A DNA stretch of 64,000 nucleotides from the NCBI RefSeq assembly GCF_030128825.1, contig NZ_CP119127.1, forward strand, positions 4,267,501 to 4,331,500, written 5' to 3'. A program made the position numbers and the translations under genes. This document shows positions 28,474 through 36,988 of the stretch, in pieces. The notes under the pieces were generated by a model that was not told the DNA's origin, did not search any database, and was given only the letters and a program-made list of their open reading frames with translations. Position 1 is the first letter of the stretch; each line of letters starts with the position of its first letter. Origin of the DNA: Sphingobium sp. WTD-1. GTDB lineage: Bacteria > Pseudomonadota > Alphaproteobacteria > Sphingomonadales > Sphingomonadaceae.

Positions 28474-29316
28474 TCAGGGCCTGACGACGGCGTCCTGATA
28501 TTCGGTCTTGATCACCTTGTAGATCGCGGCGTCGATCGGCAGCTTGATGTCATAGCTGCCCTCGGCATAGGGGCCGGCGCCATAGGGGCCGATCGTCACC
28601 TGGATGCCATCGATCAACTTGCCGTCGCGCGATATCGGCGCCAGCACCTGCTTCATCGGATCGATGCATTTGGTGAAATCATCGTCGCCCGGCACCACCG
28701 GCGCACCGCGCTTTTCCGCCCGCGCCCGATCGAGCGCCTTGCAGAAACTGTCATGAATCGCCGCTGCAAAGGCCGCTTCGGAGGTCAGCAGCGCGCCGAA
28801 ATCGGTCTCGCGCCGCCGCTCCTTGTCCCATAGCAGCGCTTCATAGCCGGTCATGCCATGGGCGCCACCGGTATACATGTAATTGGCGGACTCGAGCGCC
28901 AGGAAGCGCGGCGTATCGGCCATCACGCTCCAGCGCGTCTCGCGGCTGTGGGTGTGGAAGGGGAAGCCGGCCTTCTTCGCCGAGTCCCGATCCTGCGTCG
29001 CCATCTTGAGCGCATCGGCCTTGTTCTCGGCCATGGCCCTGGCGAAGCGATCGACCAGCGTCGGGATCGCCGCCGCCTGCGCCGGATAGGCGTAGAGAAA
29101 TTCCAGCAGATCGGTCTTGTCCGACTGCTCAAATGGTTTGGCGGGTGGGGCAGCGGGCCGCGTGGTGCCGGCCATGCGGTCGACAAAGGCGCGCATCGTC
29201 GCATTGGCAGGCATGTTGCCGCCGGGCGGATCATCCTCTTGCGATCGCGAACAGCCCGACAGCAACAGGGCTGCGAGCAGCAGCCCCGTCGTCCCGTTCC
29301 CCCACCCTGCCCGCAT
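28474..29316 (-). CDS. Lipoprotein with DUF4163/DUF3298 (RsiV-like) domains
   Basis: A 280-residue lipoprotein with signal and lipobox LLLSGC (lipidated Cys about 22). The body contains the DUF4163/DUF3298 core: a hydrophobic strand then YMYTGGAHGMTGYEALLWD (about 147-165), and a C-terminal IGPYGAGPYAEGSYDIKLP. The GGAHG motif is typical of the RsiV/DUF3298 family, several members of which bind lysozyme or peptidoglycan ligands; no sigma factor gene is adjacent here. Its ATG shares one base with the stop of the small gene upstream, so it is likely translated from that transcript. Confidence 0.75.
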   Translation of the reverse strand: MRAGWGNGTTGLLLAALLLSGCSRSQEDDPPGGNMPANATMRAFVDRMAGTTRPAAPPAKPFEQSDKTDLLEFLYAYPAQAAAIPTLVDRFARAMAENKADALKMATQDRDSAKKAGFPFHTHSRETRWSVMADTPRFLALESANYMYTGGAHGMTGYEALLWDKERRRETDFGALLTSEAAFAAAIHDSFCKALDRARAEKRGAPVVPGDDDFTKCIDPMKQVLAPISRDGKLIDGIQVTIGPYGAGPYAEGSYDIKLPIDAAIYKVIKTEYQDAVVRP

Positions 29317-29516
29317 CAGTGCGGCTTGGCCGTCAGGCAGCGTTCGCTGATCGCCTTGCGCGCATAGTCGCCGGCGAGCGCGCGATGGATATTGGGCCAG
29401 CCTTCGGCCACCAGCGCCTGCTCGACCGCATGGGCGTTGGCGAACTGGCCGCTTTCGGCCAGCGCATAGGCGCGGGCGCGCAGCGCCTGCAGGCCGCTAT
29501 TGTCGGAACGGATCAT
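29316..29516 (-). CDS. Small protein of unknown function, coupled to the RsiV-like lipoprotein
   Basis: A 66-residue, largely helical cytosolic protein (ALRARAYALAESGQFANAHAV, then EQALVAEGWPNIHRAL, ending with an ISERC segment). AAGGAG lies about seven bases before the ATG, so it is a convincing gene despite its size. Its stop overlaps the ATG of the lipoprotein by one base. I do not recognise a characterised family. Confidence 0.75.
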   Translation of the reverse strand: MIRSDNSGLQALRARAYALAESGQFANAHAVEQALVAEGWPNIHRALAGDYARKAISERCLTAKPH

Positions 29517-29672
29517 GGCTACTCTCCTTGCCGTTTATTATGATCTGGAACCTAGGCACTTGGGCCACAATAGGCAAATGCCCTGACGGCCGGCCGGGTT
29601 TCCACCGGGACGAAAGAAGATGCAAAAAATGGCCCGTTCCCATGTGGAGCGCTTTCTCCTACATCCCTGTGC

Positions 29673-31070
29673 ATGACCGAATTTGCCGACCTGCTCAAAG
29701 CCGATAATGGCCAGCCCGCCCGTTCCATCCAGTTGATCGAAGCGGCCGAACTGGACGCCTGGTTCACTGCCCAGCCCGAGCGGGTCCGCGCCCTGATCAG
29801 CGCCCAGAAATTCCACGCCAAGCCGAACGAATATGCGATCATCCCCGGCGAGGGACAGAGCGACTGGTCGGTCGTGGCCGGGGTCGCCAAGCGCGACGCG
29901 CTCGGCAGTTGGTGCCTGGCCAGGCTGGCCGAAAGCCTGCCCGAGGGCAGCTATCGCCTGGCCGAGGGCAACACTGGCGCGGCGGCGCTGGGCTGGCTGA
30001 CGGCGCAATATCGGTTCGAACGCTATCGCAGGGATGAGGGCGCGACCGGCCCACGCGTGCTGCTGACGAGCGACGTCGCCCGGATCGAGGCGATCGTGCA
30101 GCAGGCCGAAGCGGTGGCGCTGGTCCGCGACCTGGTCAACACGCCGGCCGCCGACATGGGGCCGCAGGATCTGGAAGAGGCCGTGCGCCAGCTGGCGCAG
30201 ATCCATGGCGGAGACGTGCAGGTGACGCGTGGCGACGCGCTGGAGCAGGGTTTCCCGATGATCCATGCCGTCGGCAAGGCGGCGGACAAGAGCTTTGCCC
30301 CGCGCCTCATCGAAATGAGCTGGGGCGATCCCAGCGCGCCGCGCATCGCCGTGGTCGGCAAGGGCATCTGCTTCGACAGCGGCGGCCTGGATATCAAGCC
30401 ATCATCGGGCATGCGCCTGATGAAGAAGGATATGGGCGGCGCGGCCCATGCGATCGCGCTGGCCCGGCTGATCATCGGCGCGCGCCTGCCGGTACGGCTG
30501 CACCTGCTGGTGCCGACCGCCGAAAATGCCATCAGCGGCAATGCCTTCCGCCCCGGCGACATATTGCGCAGCCGGCAGGGGCTGACGGTGGAGATCGGCA
30601 ATACCGACGCCGAGGGGCGCCTGGTGCTGGGCGACGCGCTGACCCGCGCGGGCGAGGAAAAGCCCGAGCTGATCGTGGACTTCGCCACCCTGACCGGCGC
30701 GGCGCGCGTAGCCGTCGGCCCGGACCTGCCGGCGCTGTTCACCAATGACGAGGCGCTGGCGACCGACATTGCAGCGGCCGGCACGGCTGTCGACGACCCG
30801 ACCTGGCGCCTGCCGCTGTGGGACGGCTATTATGACATGCTGAAGTCCGACATTGCCGACCTGAACAATGCCGGCGAAGGCGGCTTTGCCGGCGCGGTGA
30901 CCGCGGCCCTGTTCCTGCAACGCTTCGTGCCGGACGGCACGGCCTGGCTTCACCTCGACACCTTCGCCTGGCGACCGGCGGCCCGTCCGGGCCGGCCCAA
31001 GGGCGGCGAGGCGCTGGGCCTGCGCGCGGTCTTCCGCCTGCTCCAGCAGCGCTACGACGGCGCACGATAG
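29673..31070 (+). CDS. Leucyl aminopeptidase family protein (M17)
   Basis: A 465-residue two-zinc aminopeptidase. The C-terminal catalytic domain carries the metal/active-site blocks GKGICFDSGGLDIKPS, MKKDMGGAAHAIAL (Lys and Asp ligands) and NTDAEGRLVLGDAL (the M17 signature). The N-terminal domain is diverged, as in the PepB-like M17 group of alphaproteobacteria. It removes N-terminal residues from peptides in the cytoplasm. The gene is monocistronic in appearance; the divergent neighbour starts at 29516, leaving a 156-bp shared promoter region. Confidence 0.9.
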   Translation: MTEFADLLKADNGQPARSIQLIEAAELDAWFTAQPERVRALISAQKFHAKPNEYAIIPGEGQSDWSVVAGVAKRDALGSWCLARLAESLPEGSYRLAEGNTGAAALGWLTAQYRFERYRRDEGATGPRVLLTSDVARIEAIVQQAEAVALVRDLVNTPAADMGPQDLEEAVRQLAQIHGGDVQVTRGDALEQGFPMIHAVGKAADKSFAPRLIEMSWGDPSAPRIAVVGKGICFDSGGLDIKPSSGMRLMKKDMGGAAHAIALARLIIGARLPVRLHLLVPTAENAISGNAFRPGDILRSRQGLTVEIGNTDAEGRLVLGDALTRAGEEKPELIVDFATLTGAARVAVGPDLPALFTNDEALATDIAAAGTAVDDPTWRLPLWDGYYDMLKSDIADLNNAGEGGFAGAVTAALFLQRFVPDGTAWLHLDTFAWRPAARPGRPKGGEALGLRAVFRLLQQRYDGAR

Positions 31071-31132
31071 CCAAACTGCAATATCCTGCGATCCGTTACG
31101 CAACCGGATTGGCTATCATGCGTTAGGGGGGC

Positions 31133-31540
31133 ATGAACGCGCTCGCTTCCCCGCAACAGGCCGCCCAGATCGACCGTCCCGGCATACAGCCGCTCAGCCA
31201 GTGGATGCGGACCCTGGTGGATTATGTGCGGTCGGGGAAACCCGACCTCACCAACCGCCAGATGGCCCTGATGCTGACCGTCTATATCGGCGGTGGCCCG
31301 CATACGGTCCGTGGCCTTGCCGAACAACTGCATGTGTCCAAGCCGGTCATCACCCGCGCGCTGAACAAGCTTTCGGCGCTCGGCTATCTCCGACGAGAGC
31401 GGGATGCGGCCGATCGGCGCAATATTTTCATCACCCGCACGTCGAAGGGCGCGGAATTCCTTGACGCCTTTCACCATTTCATCGCAGGAACCGCGCGCGA
31501 TGACAGGCCAGATCAACACCGCGCGGAGCGCACCGCCTAA
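31133..31540 (+). CDS. MarR family transcriptional regulator
   Basis: A 135-residue winged-helix regulator. The recognition helix is in VRGLAEQLHVSKPVITRALNKLSALGYL (about 56-83), followed by the wing RRERDAADRRNIFITRTSKGAEFL. The wing has the DxRxxxxxxT pattern of MarR proteins. A GGGGGG run precedes the ATG closely. Its end overlaps the next gene by 41 bases, so all three genes to 33349 probably form one unit and may be under its control. Confidence 0.85.
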   Translation: MNALASPQQAAQIDRPGIQPLSQWMRTLVDYVRSGKPDLTNRQMALMLTVYIGGGPHTVRGLAEQLHVSKPVITRALNKLSALGYLRRERDAADRRNIFITRTSKGAEFLDAFHHFIAGTARDDRPDQHRAERTA

Positions 31541-32408
31541 AAGAACCCGGTTCAAGCTGGACGGCAGATCCGTCGCGCTCGACCACCGCGTGCATGCGGC
31601 GCGTGGCGACCTTGCGGATATCTCGCTCGCCGGCGTGCTCTTTTCCGCCCATTATGCCCGCGCGGTCGAACTGACCTGCGTGGCGCCCGGTGCGCCGATC
31701 CTGTCCCAGCCCTCGCACACGGCCGAGGCGGTGAGCGAATTGCTGCGCGGTGAAAGCTTCCATGCGCTCGACGTCACGACCGACTGGGCCTGGGGCTTTT
31801 GCGGGCATGACGGCTATGTCGGCTATATCCGCCGCGACGCGCTGGACGTGAAGGAGGCGGCCAGCCACCGCATCGTCAACCAGAGCGCGCCGCTGTTCAG
31901 CCGCGCCGACATCAAGGCGCCGATCGCCGATCACTGGCCGCTGGGCGCCCGCTTCGGCGGCGAGACCGAGGACAGCTTCCTCGCGACCGGCGACGGCTTC
32001 ATCCATGGCCGCCATGCCGCCCCGCTCGACTCGCCGGAAAGCGACTGGGTCGCGGTGGCGCAGCGCTATCTGGGCCAGCCCTATGTCTGGGGCGGCCGTG
32101 GCCATCGCGGCATCGACTGTTCGGGCCTGGTGCAGGTCGCGCTGGGTGAATGCGGCATCGCCGTGCCGCGCGACACCGACCTGCAGTGCGAGGGCATTGG
32201 CGCGCCGATCGAGGCGAGCGCGCCGTTGCAGCGCGGCGACCTGATCTTCTTCCCCGGCCATGTCGGGATCATGGCCGACGCCACCCATATGCTGCACGCC
32301 AACGCCCATTGGATGGCCGTGGTGGTCGAGCCGCTGGCCGATGTCGTCGCCCGGCTGGCGCCCGACCATGAACAGCCGATCATCGCGCGGCGGAGGATTG
32401 CCCTGTGA
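31500..32408 (+). CDS. NlpC/P60 family cell-wall peptidase with SH3-like N-terminus
   Basis: A 302-residue protein with a putative bacterial SH3 region (about 55-120) and a C-terminal NlpC/P60 domain (about 182-290). The catalytic Cys207 lies in GIDCSGLVQ and His254 in FPGHVGIMAD; HANAHW may supply the third polar residue. No signal peptide is apparent at the chosen start, as is common for this alphaproteobacterial group. The ATG at 31500 overlaps the marR 3' end. The stop overlaps the argC GTG as GTGA. Confidence 0.85.
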   Translation: MTGQINTARSAPPKRTRFKLDGRSVALDHRVHAARGDLADISLAGVLFSAHYARAVELTCVAPGAPILSQPSHTAEAVSELLRGESFHALDVTTDWAWGFCGHDGYVGYIRRDALDVKEAASHRIVNQSAPLFSRADIKAPIADHWPLGARFGGETEDSFLATGDGFIHGRHAAPLDSPESDWVAVAQRYLGQPYVWGGRGHRGIDCSGLVQVALGECGIAVPRDTDLQCEGIGAPIEASAPLQRGDLIFFPGHVGIMADATHMLHANAHWMAVVVEPLADVVARLAPDHEQPIIARRRIAL

Positions 32409-33349
32409 CCACGAAGATCTTCATCGACGGCGGCCATGGCACCACCGGCATCGAGATTGCCGATCGCCTGGCCGACCGGTCCGAACTGTCGCTGATCACG
32501 GTCGACGAGAAGGATCGCCGCAACATGGCGGCCCGGCGCGACGCGCTGAACGCGGCCGACATCGTGATCCTGTGCCTGCCCGACGATGCCGCGCGCGAAT
32601 CCGTGTCGATGATCGACAATGACCGCACCCGCGTGATCGACGCATCGACCGCGCACCGCGTCGCCGACGGCTGGACCTATGGCTTCCCCGAACTGGAGCC
32701 GGGCCATCGCGAGCGGCTGGCCAACAGCCGCTTCGTTGCCAATCCCGGCTGCTGGCCGACCGGCTTCCTGGGTCTGGTCCGTCCGCTGGTGCTGGCCGGC
32801 CTGCTGCCGGCAGACTGGCCGGTGACGGTGTCGGGTGCATCGGGCTATTCGGGCGGCGGCAAGGCGATGATCGCCGAATATGAGTGCACTGACGGTGCGC
32901 CGACCGCCTTCCGCGCCTATGGCCTGAGCCTGGCGCACAAGCATGTGCCGGAAATGACCCGCTATTCGGGCCTGGCTCATCCGCCGCTGTTCGCGCCGGC
33001 CGTCGCCAACGCCTATCGTGGCATGCTGGTGGAAGTGCCGCTGCAACTGCGCGCCATGCCCGGCACGCCAGCCCCGGCGAACATCCACGCCGCGCTGGCC
33101 GCCGCTTATGAAGGGTCGCCGATCGTCAGCGTGACGCCGCTGGCCGACAGCGAAGCCATGGCACAGATCGAGGTCGAGCATGTCGGCGCGACCGACCGCC
33201 TGTCGCTGTCGGTGTTCGGCAATGCGCAGAGCGGCCAGGCCCGCCTGGTCGCCACGCTCGACAATCTGGGCAAGGGCGCTGCGGGCGCCGCCGTGCAGAA
33301 TCTCAACATCCTGGCCGGCCTGCCGGAAACGGCCGGCCTGCGGCTCTAA
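32405..33349 (+). CDS. argC: N-acetyl-gamma-glutamyl-phosphate reductase, short (type 2) form
   Basis: A 314-residue NADPH-dependent reductase of arginine synthesis that makes N-acetylglutamate semialdehyde. The Rossmann motif is GGHGTTGIEIADRL (9-22), and the nucleophile Cys116 is in ANPGCWPTG. VTVSGASGYSGGGK and HKHVPEM are the substrate-binding blocks of the 310-residue type 2 family. Start is GTG at 32405, overlapping the NlpC/P60 stop. No other arg gene is in the window. Confidence 0.93.
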   Translation: MTTKIFIDGGHGTTGIEIADRLADRSELSLITVDEKDRRNMAARRDALNAADIVILCLPDDAARESVSMIDNDRTRVIDASTAHRVADGWTYGFPELEPGHRERLANSRFVANPGCWPTGFLGLVRPLVLAGLLPADWPVTVSGASGYSGGGKAMIAEYECTDGAPTAFRAYGLSLAHKHVPEMTRYSGLAHPPLFAPAVANAYRGMLVEVPLQLRAMPGTPAPANIHAALAAAYEGSPIVSVTPLADSEAMAQIEVEHVGATDRLSLSVFGNAQSGQARLVATLDNLGKGAAGAAVQNLNILAGLPETAGLRL

Positions 33350-33369
33350 ATCGCCTGCAAGCAGACAGC

Positions 33370-33406
33370 AAAAAGGCCGGAGCGTTTGTCACGCTCCGGC
33401 CTTTTT
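33370..33406. terminator. Bidirectional Rho-independent terminator
   Basis: AAAAAGGCCGGAGCG and CGCTCCGGCCTTTTT are exact 15-bp inverted repeats around a 7-base loop. It serves argC and the convergent small gene ending at 33419. Confidence 0.95.
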
Positions 33407-33418
33407 GCGTTCAGGCGA

Positions 33419-33628
33419 TCAGTGGATCGTGCCGAGCGGCTGGTCATGGGCCAGCAGCACGATCAGCCGCTCGATCTGTCGCCAGTGGCAGAAATGGATG
33501 TGGTTGCCGAGATCACGGCTGCGATCGGCCCGCGCCGCGGCCTCATAGCCGGCATTGGCCCCAAAGGTCGCGATCAGTTCCGTCGCATCCTCATAGCTCT
33601 TTCGATCCGAAAGATACGGCATGTTCAT
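33419..33628 (-). CDS. Small protein of unknown function (69 aa)
   Basis: A helical, soluble-looking small protein: YEDATELIATFGANAGYEAAARADRS, then GNHIHFCHWRQIERLIVLL. The GN-x-x-HFC-x-WRQIERL segment looks like a conserved core of short sphingomonad proteins, but I cannot name a family. A GGGGG run lies five bases before the ATG at 33628. It shares the strong terminator 33370-33406 with argC, which supports its being a real transcript. Confidence 0.65.
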   Translation of the reverse strand: MNMPYLSDRKSYEDATELIATFGANAGYEAAARADRSRDLGNHIHFCHWRQIERLIVLLAHDQPLGTIH

Positions 33629-33852
33629 GCAACCCCCGATTATTGCGCGCCCTTTCGTTACCCCCAATCAACCTCCATGCCAGTTTGATGCTTTGGCACA
33701 GCGGGCCGGAGACGAAGGTGAACGACCGGTTAGGCAAGTCCCAGGTCGGGACAAACGCGCCATTTCGGGACGCCCGCCGTTCCAATCCGGGACGGGAAGG
33801 ACGGCGCGACAAGCATCTGGCCATAGGCGACGGGCCATGGCAAGGATAGGCC

Positions 33853-34023
33853 ATGAACAAGGCGAAGAATCCGACCGGCGCGGGCGCCATCATCGCATTG
33901 CTGATCATGGCCGGGGCGATCGGCGGCGGCCTGCTGGGCCAGCCCAGCATCGGCCTGCTGGTCGGCACCGGGGCCGGCATCCTGATTGCCCTGCTGCTGT
34001 GGCTGCGCGAACGAAAGGCCTAG
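33853..34023 (+). CDS. Small two-helix membrane protein (56 aa)
   Basis: ATG at 33853 has AAGGAT seven bases upstream. The product has a short basic start (MNKAKNPTG), two hydrophobic helices (about 10-27 and 31-49) with Gly-rich packing (MAGAIGGGLLGQPSIG), and a basic end RERKA. Positive-inside charges would place both ends in the cytoplasm. It stops three bases before a large palindromic element. Function unknown. Confidence 0.6.
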   Translation: MNKAKNPTGAGAIIALLIMAGAIGGGLLGQPSIGLLVGTGAGILIALLLWLRERKA

Positions 34024-34025
34024 GA

Positions 34026-34197
34026 GCCTGTTTGAAAAATGCGCGGAAGAGCGCATTTTCGATGCGGCACCGGCCTTCAAACGAGGCATGTGACTCGTTT
34101 GAACCCCACCCGACCACCTATCAGGATACCATGTCTGGGCGGTCGGGTGGGGGTGCGGGCCGGTGCGGATGTGCCGGAGGCGCATTTCCAAACAGAT
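34026..34197. repeat. Multi-stem palindromic intergenic element (about 170 bp)
   Basis: Outer arms (CTGTTTG plus AAATGCGC at the left, GCGCATTT plus CCAAACAG at the right) are inverted, imperfect only in the middle. Inside are three perfect hairpins: AAAATGCGC/GCGCATTTT (34036-34059), TTCAAACGAG/CTCGTTTGAA (34076-34103), and CCCCACCCGACC/GGTCGGGTGGGG (34104-34152). Inverted CGGCACCGGCC/GGCCGGTGCGG segments also pair. It resembles a non-coding MITE or complex REP (BIME-like) element. Confidence 0.7.
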
Positions 34198-34263
34198 TCT
34201 AACTAACCACCCGCGCAACGGAGCGCCTTGCCGGGCGCCGCATCGCCGCATAGATGTGGCGAC

Positions 34264-35592
34264 ATGAAGAAGCATTTCATCGCCATCCCCCTCATCGCGC
34301 TGGTCATTGCCGGCGGCGCTTTCCTCTATTTCGCGCAGGGCGATACCGCCCAGTTGCCGGCGGGCGCCGATGTCGGAGCAGAGCCGCGCTTCACCACGCC
34401 GCGCAACGAGTTTTTCCCGACCGTCAACATCGCCGAAGTAAAGCCGTGGAAGGCCGGGGAAAAGCCTGTCGCCGCCAAGGGACTGGTGGTGGAGCGCTTT
34501 GCCGAAGGGCTGAGCCATCCGCGATCGCTGCTGCGCCTGCCCAATGGCGACATCCTGACGGCGGAAACCAACAGCCAGCCCCGCCCGCAGACCGGCATCG
34601 TCAGCCGGGTGATGAATTTCCTGATGAACAAGGCCGGCGCCGGCGTCCCCTCGCCCGACCGCATCAGCCTGCTGCGGGACACCGACGGCGACGGCAAGGC
34701 AGACACCAAGACGGTGTTCCTGAGCGGCCTCTATTCGCCCTATGGCATGGCCCTGATCGGCGACACACTCTATGTCGCCAACACCAATGCGCTGATGGCT
34801 TTCCCCTATAAAGAAGGCGAGACCAAGATCAGCGACAAGGGCCGCAAGATCCTGAACCTGCCCGCCCAGGCGCCGAACATGCATTGGACCCGCAGCCTGA
34901 CCGTCGGCCCCAACGGGCTGCTCTATGTCGGTGTCGGATCGAACAGCAATATCGGCGAAAATGGTCTGGAAAGCGAAGCCAACCGCGCCGCCGTGCTGGA
35001 GGTCAATCCCAAGACCGGCGACTATCGTATCTATGCGTCGGGCCTGCGCAATCCGGTCGGCCTGGCGTTCGAACCCAGGAGCGGCGTGCTGTGGGGCGTG
35101 GTCAATGAGCGCGACATGCTGGGCGGCGATCTGGTTCCCGACTATCTGACCCGCGTCGAATTCGGTGCCTTCTATGGCTGGCCGTGGAATTATTGGGGCG
35201 GCTATGAGGATCGCCGGGTCCAGCCGCAGCGGCCGGAAATCCGCGAATATACCAAGCGCCCCGACTATGCGCTGGGCAACCATGTCGCGCCGCTGGGCCT
35301 GAGCTTCTCCAAGGATGCGCAGCTTGGCGCCGCCTATGGCAATGGCGCCTTTGTCGGCCTGCATGGCAGCTGGAACCGCAAGCCGGCCGCCGGCTATAAG
35401 GTCGTGTTCATCCCGTTCCAGGACAATGGCGAAGTCGGCAAGGCCAAGCCGACGGATGTGCTGACCGGCTTCCTGGATGCGCAGGGCGCGGCCCATGGCC
35501 GCCCGGTCGACGTGACCGTGGATGCCAAGGGTGCGCTGCTGGTAGCGGACGATGTCGGCGGTGTCGTCTGGCGGGTGACCCGCGCACAATAA
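34264..35592 (+). CDS. PQQ-dependent sugar dehydrogenase (sorbosone dehydrogenase-like)
   Basis: A 442-residue exported protein with a signal or anchor helix (about 4-23) and a six-bladed soluble glucose/sorbosone dehydrogenase propeller. Blocks include GLSHPRSLLRLPNGDILTAE (about 84-103), HWTRSLTVGPNGLLYVGVGSNSN, EFGAFYGWPWNYWGG, NHVAPLGLSF and GLHGSWNRKP. It should oxidise a sugar or polyol in the periplasm with PQQ. No pqq synthesis genes are nearby. The start is Met of MKKHFIAI at 34264; an in-frame ATG at 34228 is upstream of the signal sequence and less likely. Confidence 0.83.
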   Translation: MKKHFIAIPLIALVIAGGAFLYFAQGDTAQLPAGADVGAEPRFTTPRNEFFPTVNIAEVKPWKAGEKPVAAKGLVVERFAEGLSHPRSLLRLPNGDILTAETNSQPRPQTGIVSRVMNFLMNKAGAGVPSPDRISLLRDTDGDGKADTKTVFLSGLYSPYGMALIGDTLYVANTNALMAFPYKEGETKISDKGRKILNLPAQAPNMHWTRSLTVGPNGLLYVGVGSNSNIGENGLESEANRAAVLEVNPKTGDYRIYASGLRNPVGLAFEPRSGVLWGVVNERDMLGGDLVPDYLTRVEFGAFYGWPWNYWGGYEDRRVQPQRPEIREYTKRPDYALGNHVAPLGLSFSKDAQLGAAYGNGAFVGLHGSWNRKPAAGYKVVFIPFQDNGEVGKAKPTDVLTGFLDAQGAAHGRPVDVTVDAKGALLVADDVGGVVWRVTRAQ

Positions 35593-35720
35593 TCATGGCG
35601 CGCCCGGCCGATGCGTCGAAAAAACTTGTTCGCAAGACCAGACGCTTAATTTCGGCCGGGCAACAGCCGGGATATATTGCCCCGTTCGCGCGCTGATACG
35701 CGATGCGACAGGCGTCCAAG

Positions 35721-36059
35721 ATGAAACCAATCGAACCGGCGGAGCTATATCAGTTGCGGGCGGACAGCGCGCGGCGATCCCTTCATCACTTGCGCATGGA
35801 AGCGCTGGGCCAGCCGGACCGACGACAGGGCTATGACCTGGAGCATGACCGCCGGCTGGCGGAAATGTATTTCAACACCTTCGCCGCTCTCGCCCATCGC
35901 CAGCGTCACAGCGACACGCTGAGCCTGGCCCGTGTCATCAAGACGATGGCCGATGCCGCGCCGCTGTGCGACACCGCCGTCGATCCGCCGCGTTGCCGCA
36001 AGGAGTTGGACCGACTGGTCGACGAATTTCTGAGCCTGGCCGAAAAGGATGGCGACTGA
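35721..36059 (+). CDS. Hypothetical helical protein (112 aa)
   Basis: A soluble, charge-rich helical protein: SARRSLHHLRMEALGQPDRRQGYDLEHDRRL, then FNTFAALAHRQRHSDTLSLA, and an acidic C-terminus. There are two Cys in LCDTAVDPPRCRKEL. I do not recognise a family. The ATG at 35721 is chosen over one at 35703; neither has a strong ribosome site. Its stop is three bases from that of the convergent DUF815 gene. Confidence 0.55.
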   Translation: MKPIEPAELYQLRADSARRSLHHLRMEALGQPDRRQGYDLEHDRRLAEMYFNTFAALAHRQRHSDTLSLARVIKTMADAAPLCDTAVDPPRCRKELDRLVDEFLSLAEKDGD

Positions 36060-36062
36060 GAA

Positions 36063-36878
36063 TCAGACCGAGAGGCCGTGACGGCCGGCGAGTTCGACCA
36101 CATATTGCCAGGCAACGCGGCCCGAGCGGCTGCCGCGCTGCGTTGCCCACTGGATCGCGTCGAGCGGCTCGACGCTGAGGCCCAGCGCCTGGGCATAGCC
36201 CTCGACAATGGCGACATAGGCGTCCTGGTCGAGCGCATGGAAGCCGAGGCTGAGGCCGAACCGGTCCGAAAGCGCCATCTTGTCATCGACCACATCGCGC
36301 GGATTGATCGGATCGTCCTGTTCCGACAGGTTGCGCGGCACGATATGGCGGCGGTTGGACGTCACATAAAGGCGGACATTGGCCGGACGCGCGGCGGTGC
36401 CGCCCTGAAGCAGCGAGCGCAGCGCACGGGCATCGCCCACGCCCTCGTCAAAGCCCAGATCGTCAAGGAAGAGGATGAAGGGCCGGGTCGTGCTGCGCAG
36501 CAGGGTGAAGAGCGCCGGCAGGCTGGCCAGTTCGTCGATCGCGCATTGCAGCAAGGCGATGTCCTGCCCTTCCGCCTGCAGCTTGCCCACCACGGATGCG
36601 ACGGTAGCCGACTTGCCGGTGCCGCGCGCGCCCCACAGCAGCACGTCATGCGCGGCATGGCCGGCGGCGTGGCGGCGGCTATTGTCCAGCAGCGCGCTCT
36701 TCTGCGCATCGATGCCGGTCAGCAGATCATAATCCACCGGGTCGAACATATCCACCGCGCAGATCGCCACCCCGTCCCACACATAGGCAGGAGCAGCCGC
36801 AAGGTCGGCAGAGGAAGCCGGCGGCGGCGCGAGCCGTTCCAGCGCTTCGGCGATACGGGTCAGCAGGGCGTCGTTCAT
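36063..36878 (-). CDS. DUF815 family AAA-type ATPase
   Basis: A 271-residue P-loop ATPase. Walker A is WGARGTGKSATVASVV (about 82-97) and Walker B is ILFLDDLGFDEG (about 134-145). The arginine-rich sensor region is YVTSNRRHIVPRNLSEQDD and the C-terminal GRSGRVAWQYVVELAGRHGL completes the DUF815 layout. The family is widespread and of unknown function. An open reading frame on the other strand is only a codon-structure shadow. Confidence 0.85.
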   Translation of the reverse strand: MNDALLTRIAEALERLAPPPASSADLAAAPAYVWDGVAICAVDMFDPVDYDLLTGIDAQKSALLDNSRRHAAGHAAHDVLLWGARGTGKSATVASVVGKLQAEGQDIALLQCAIDELASLPALFTLLRSTTRPFILFLDDLGFDEGVGDARALRSLLQGGTAARPANVRLYVTSNRRHIVPRNLSEQDDPINPRDVVDDKMALSDRFGLSLGFHALDQDAYVAIVEGYAQALGLSVEPLDAIQWATQRGSRSGRVAWQYVVELAGRHGLSV

Positions 36879-36988
36879 GGCGCGGGATTAGCCGGGCCGC
36901 GCCGTTGCGGCAAGCTTTGCCAACAATGTCATGTCACTGTCGCAATGGCCTTTTACTGCGGCGTTCCGGGGTCTATATCGCGGGGGTC

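Noticed and set aside
34094..34116. GTTTGAACCCCACC segment that looks like a tRNA T-arm
   Set aside because: It is part of the palindromic element; no acceptor stem, anticodon or D-arm can be built around it.
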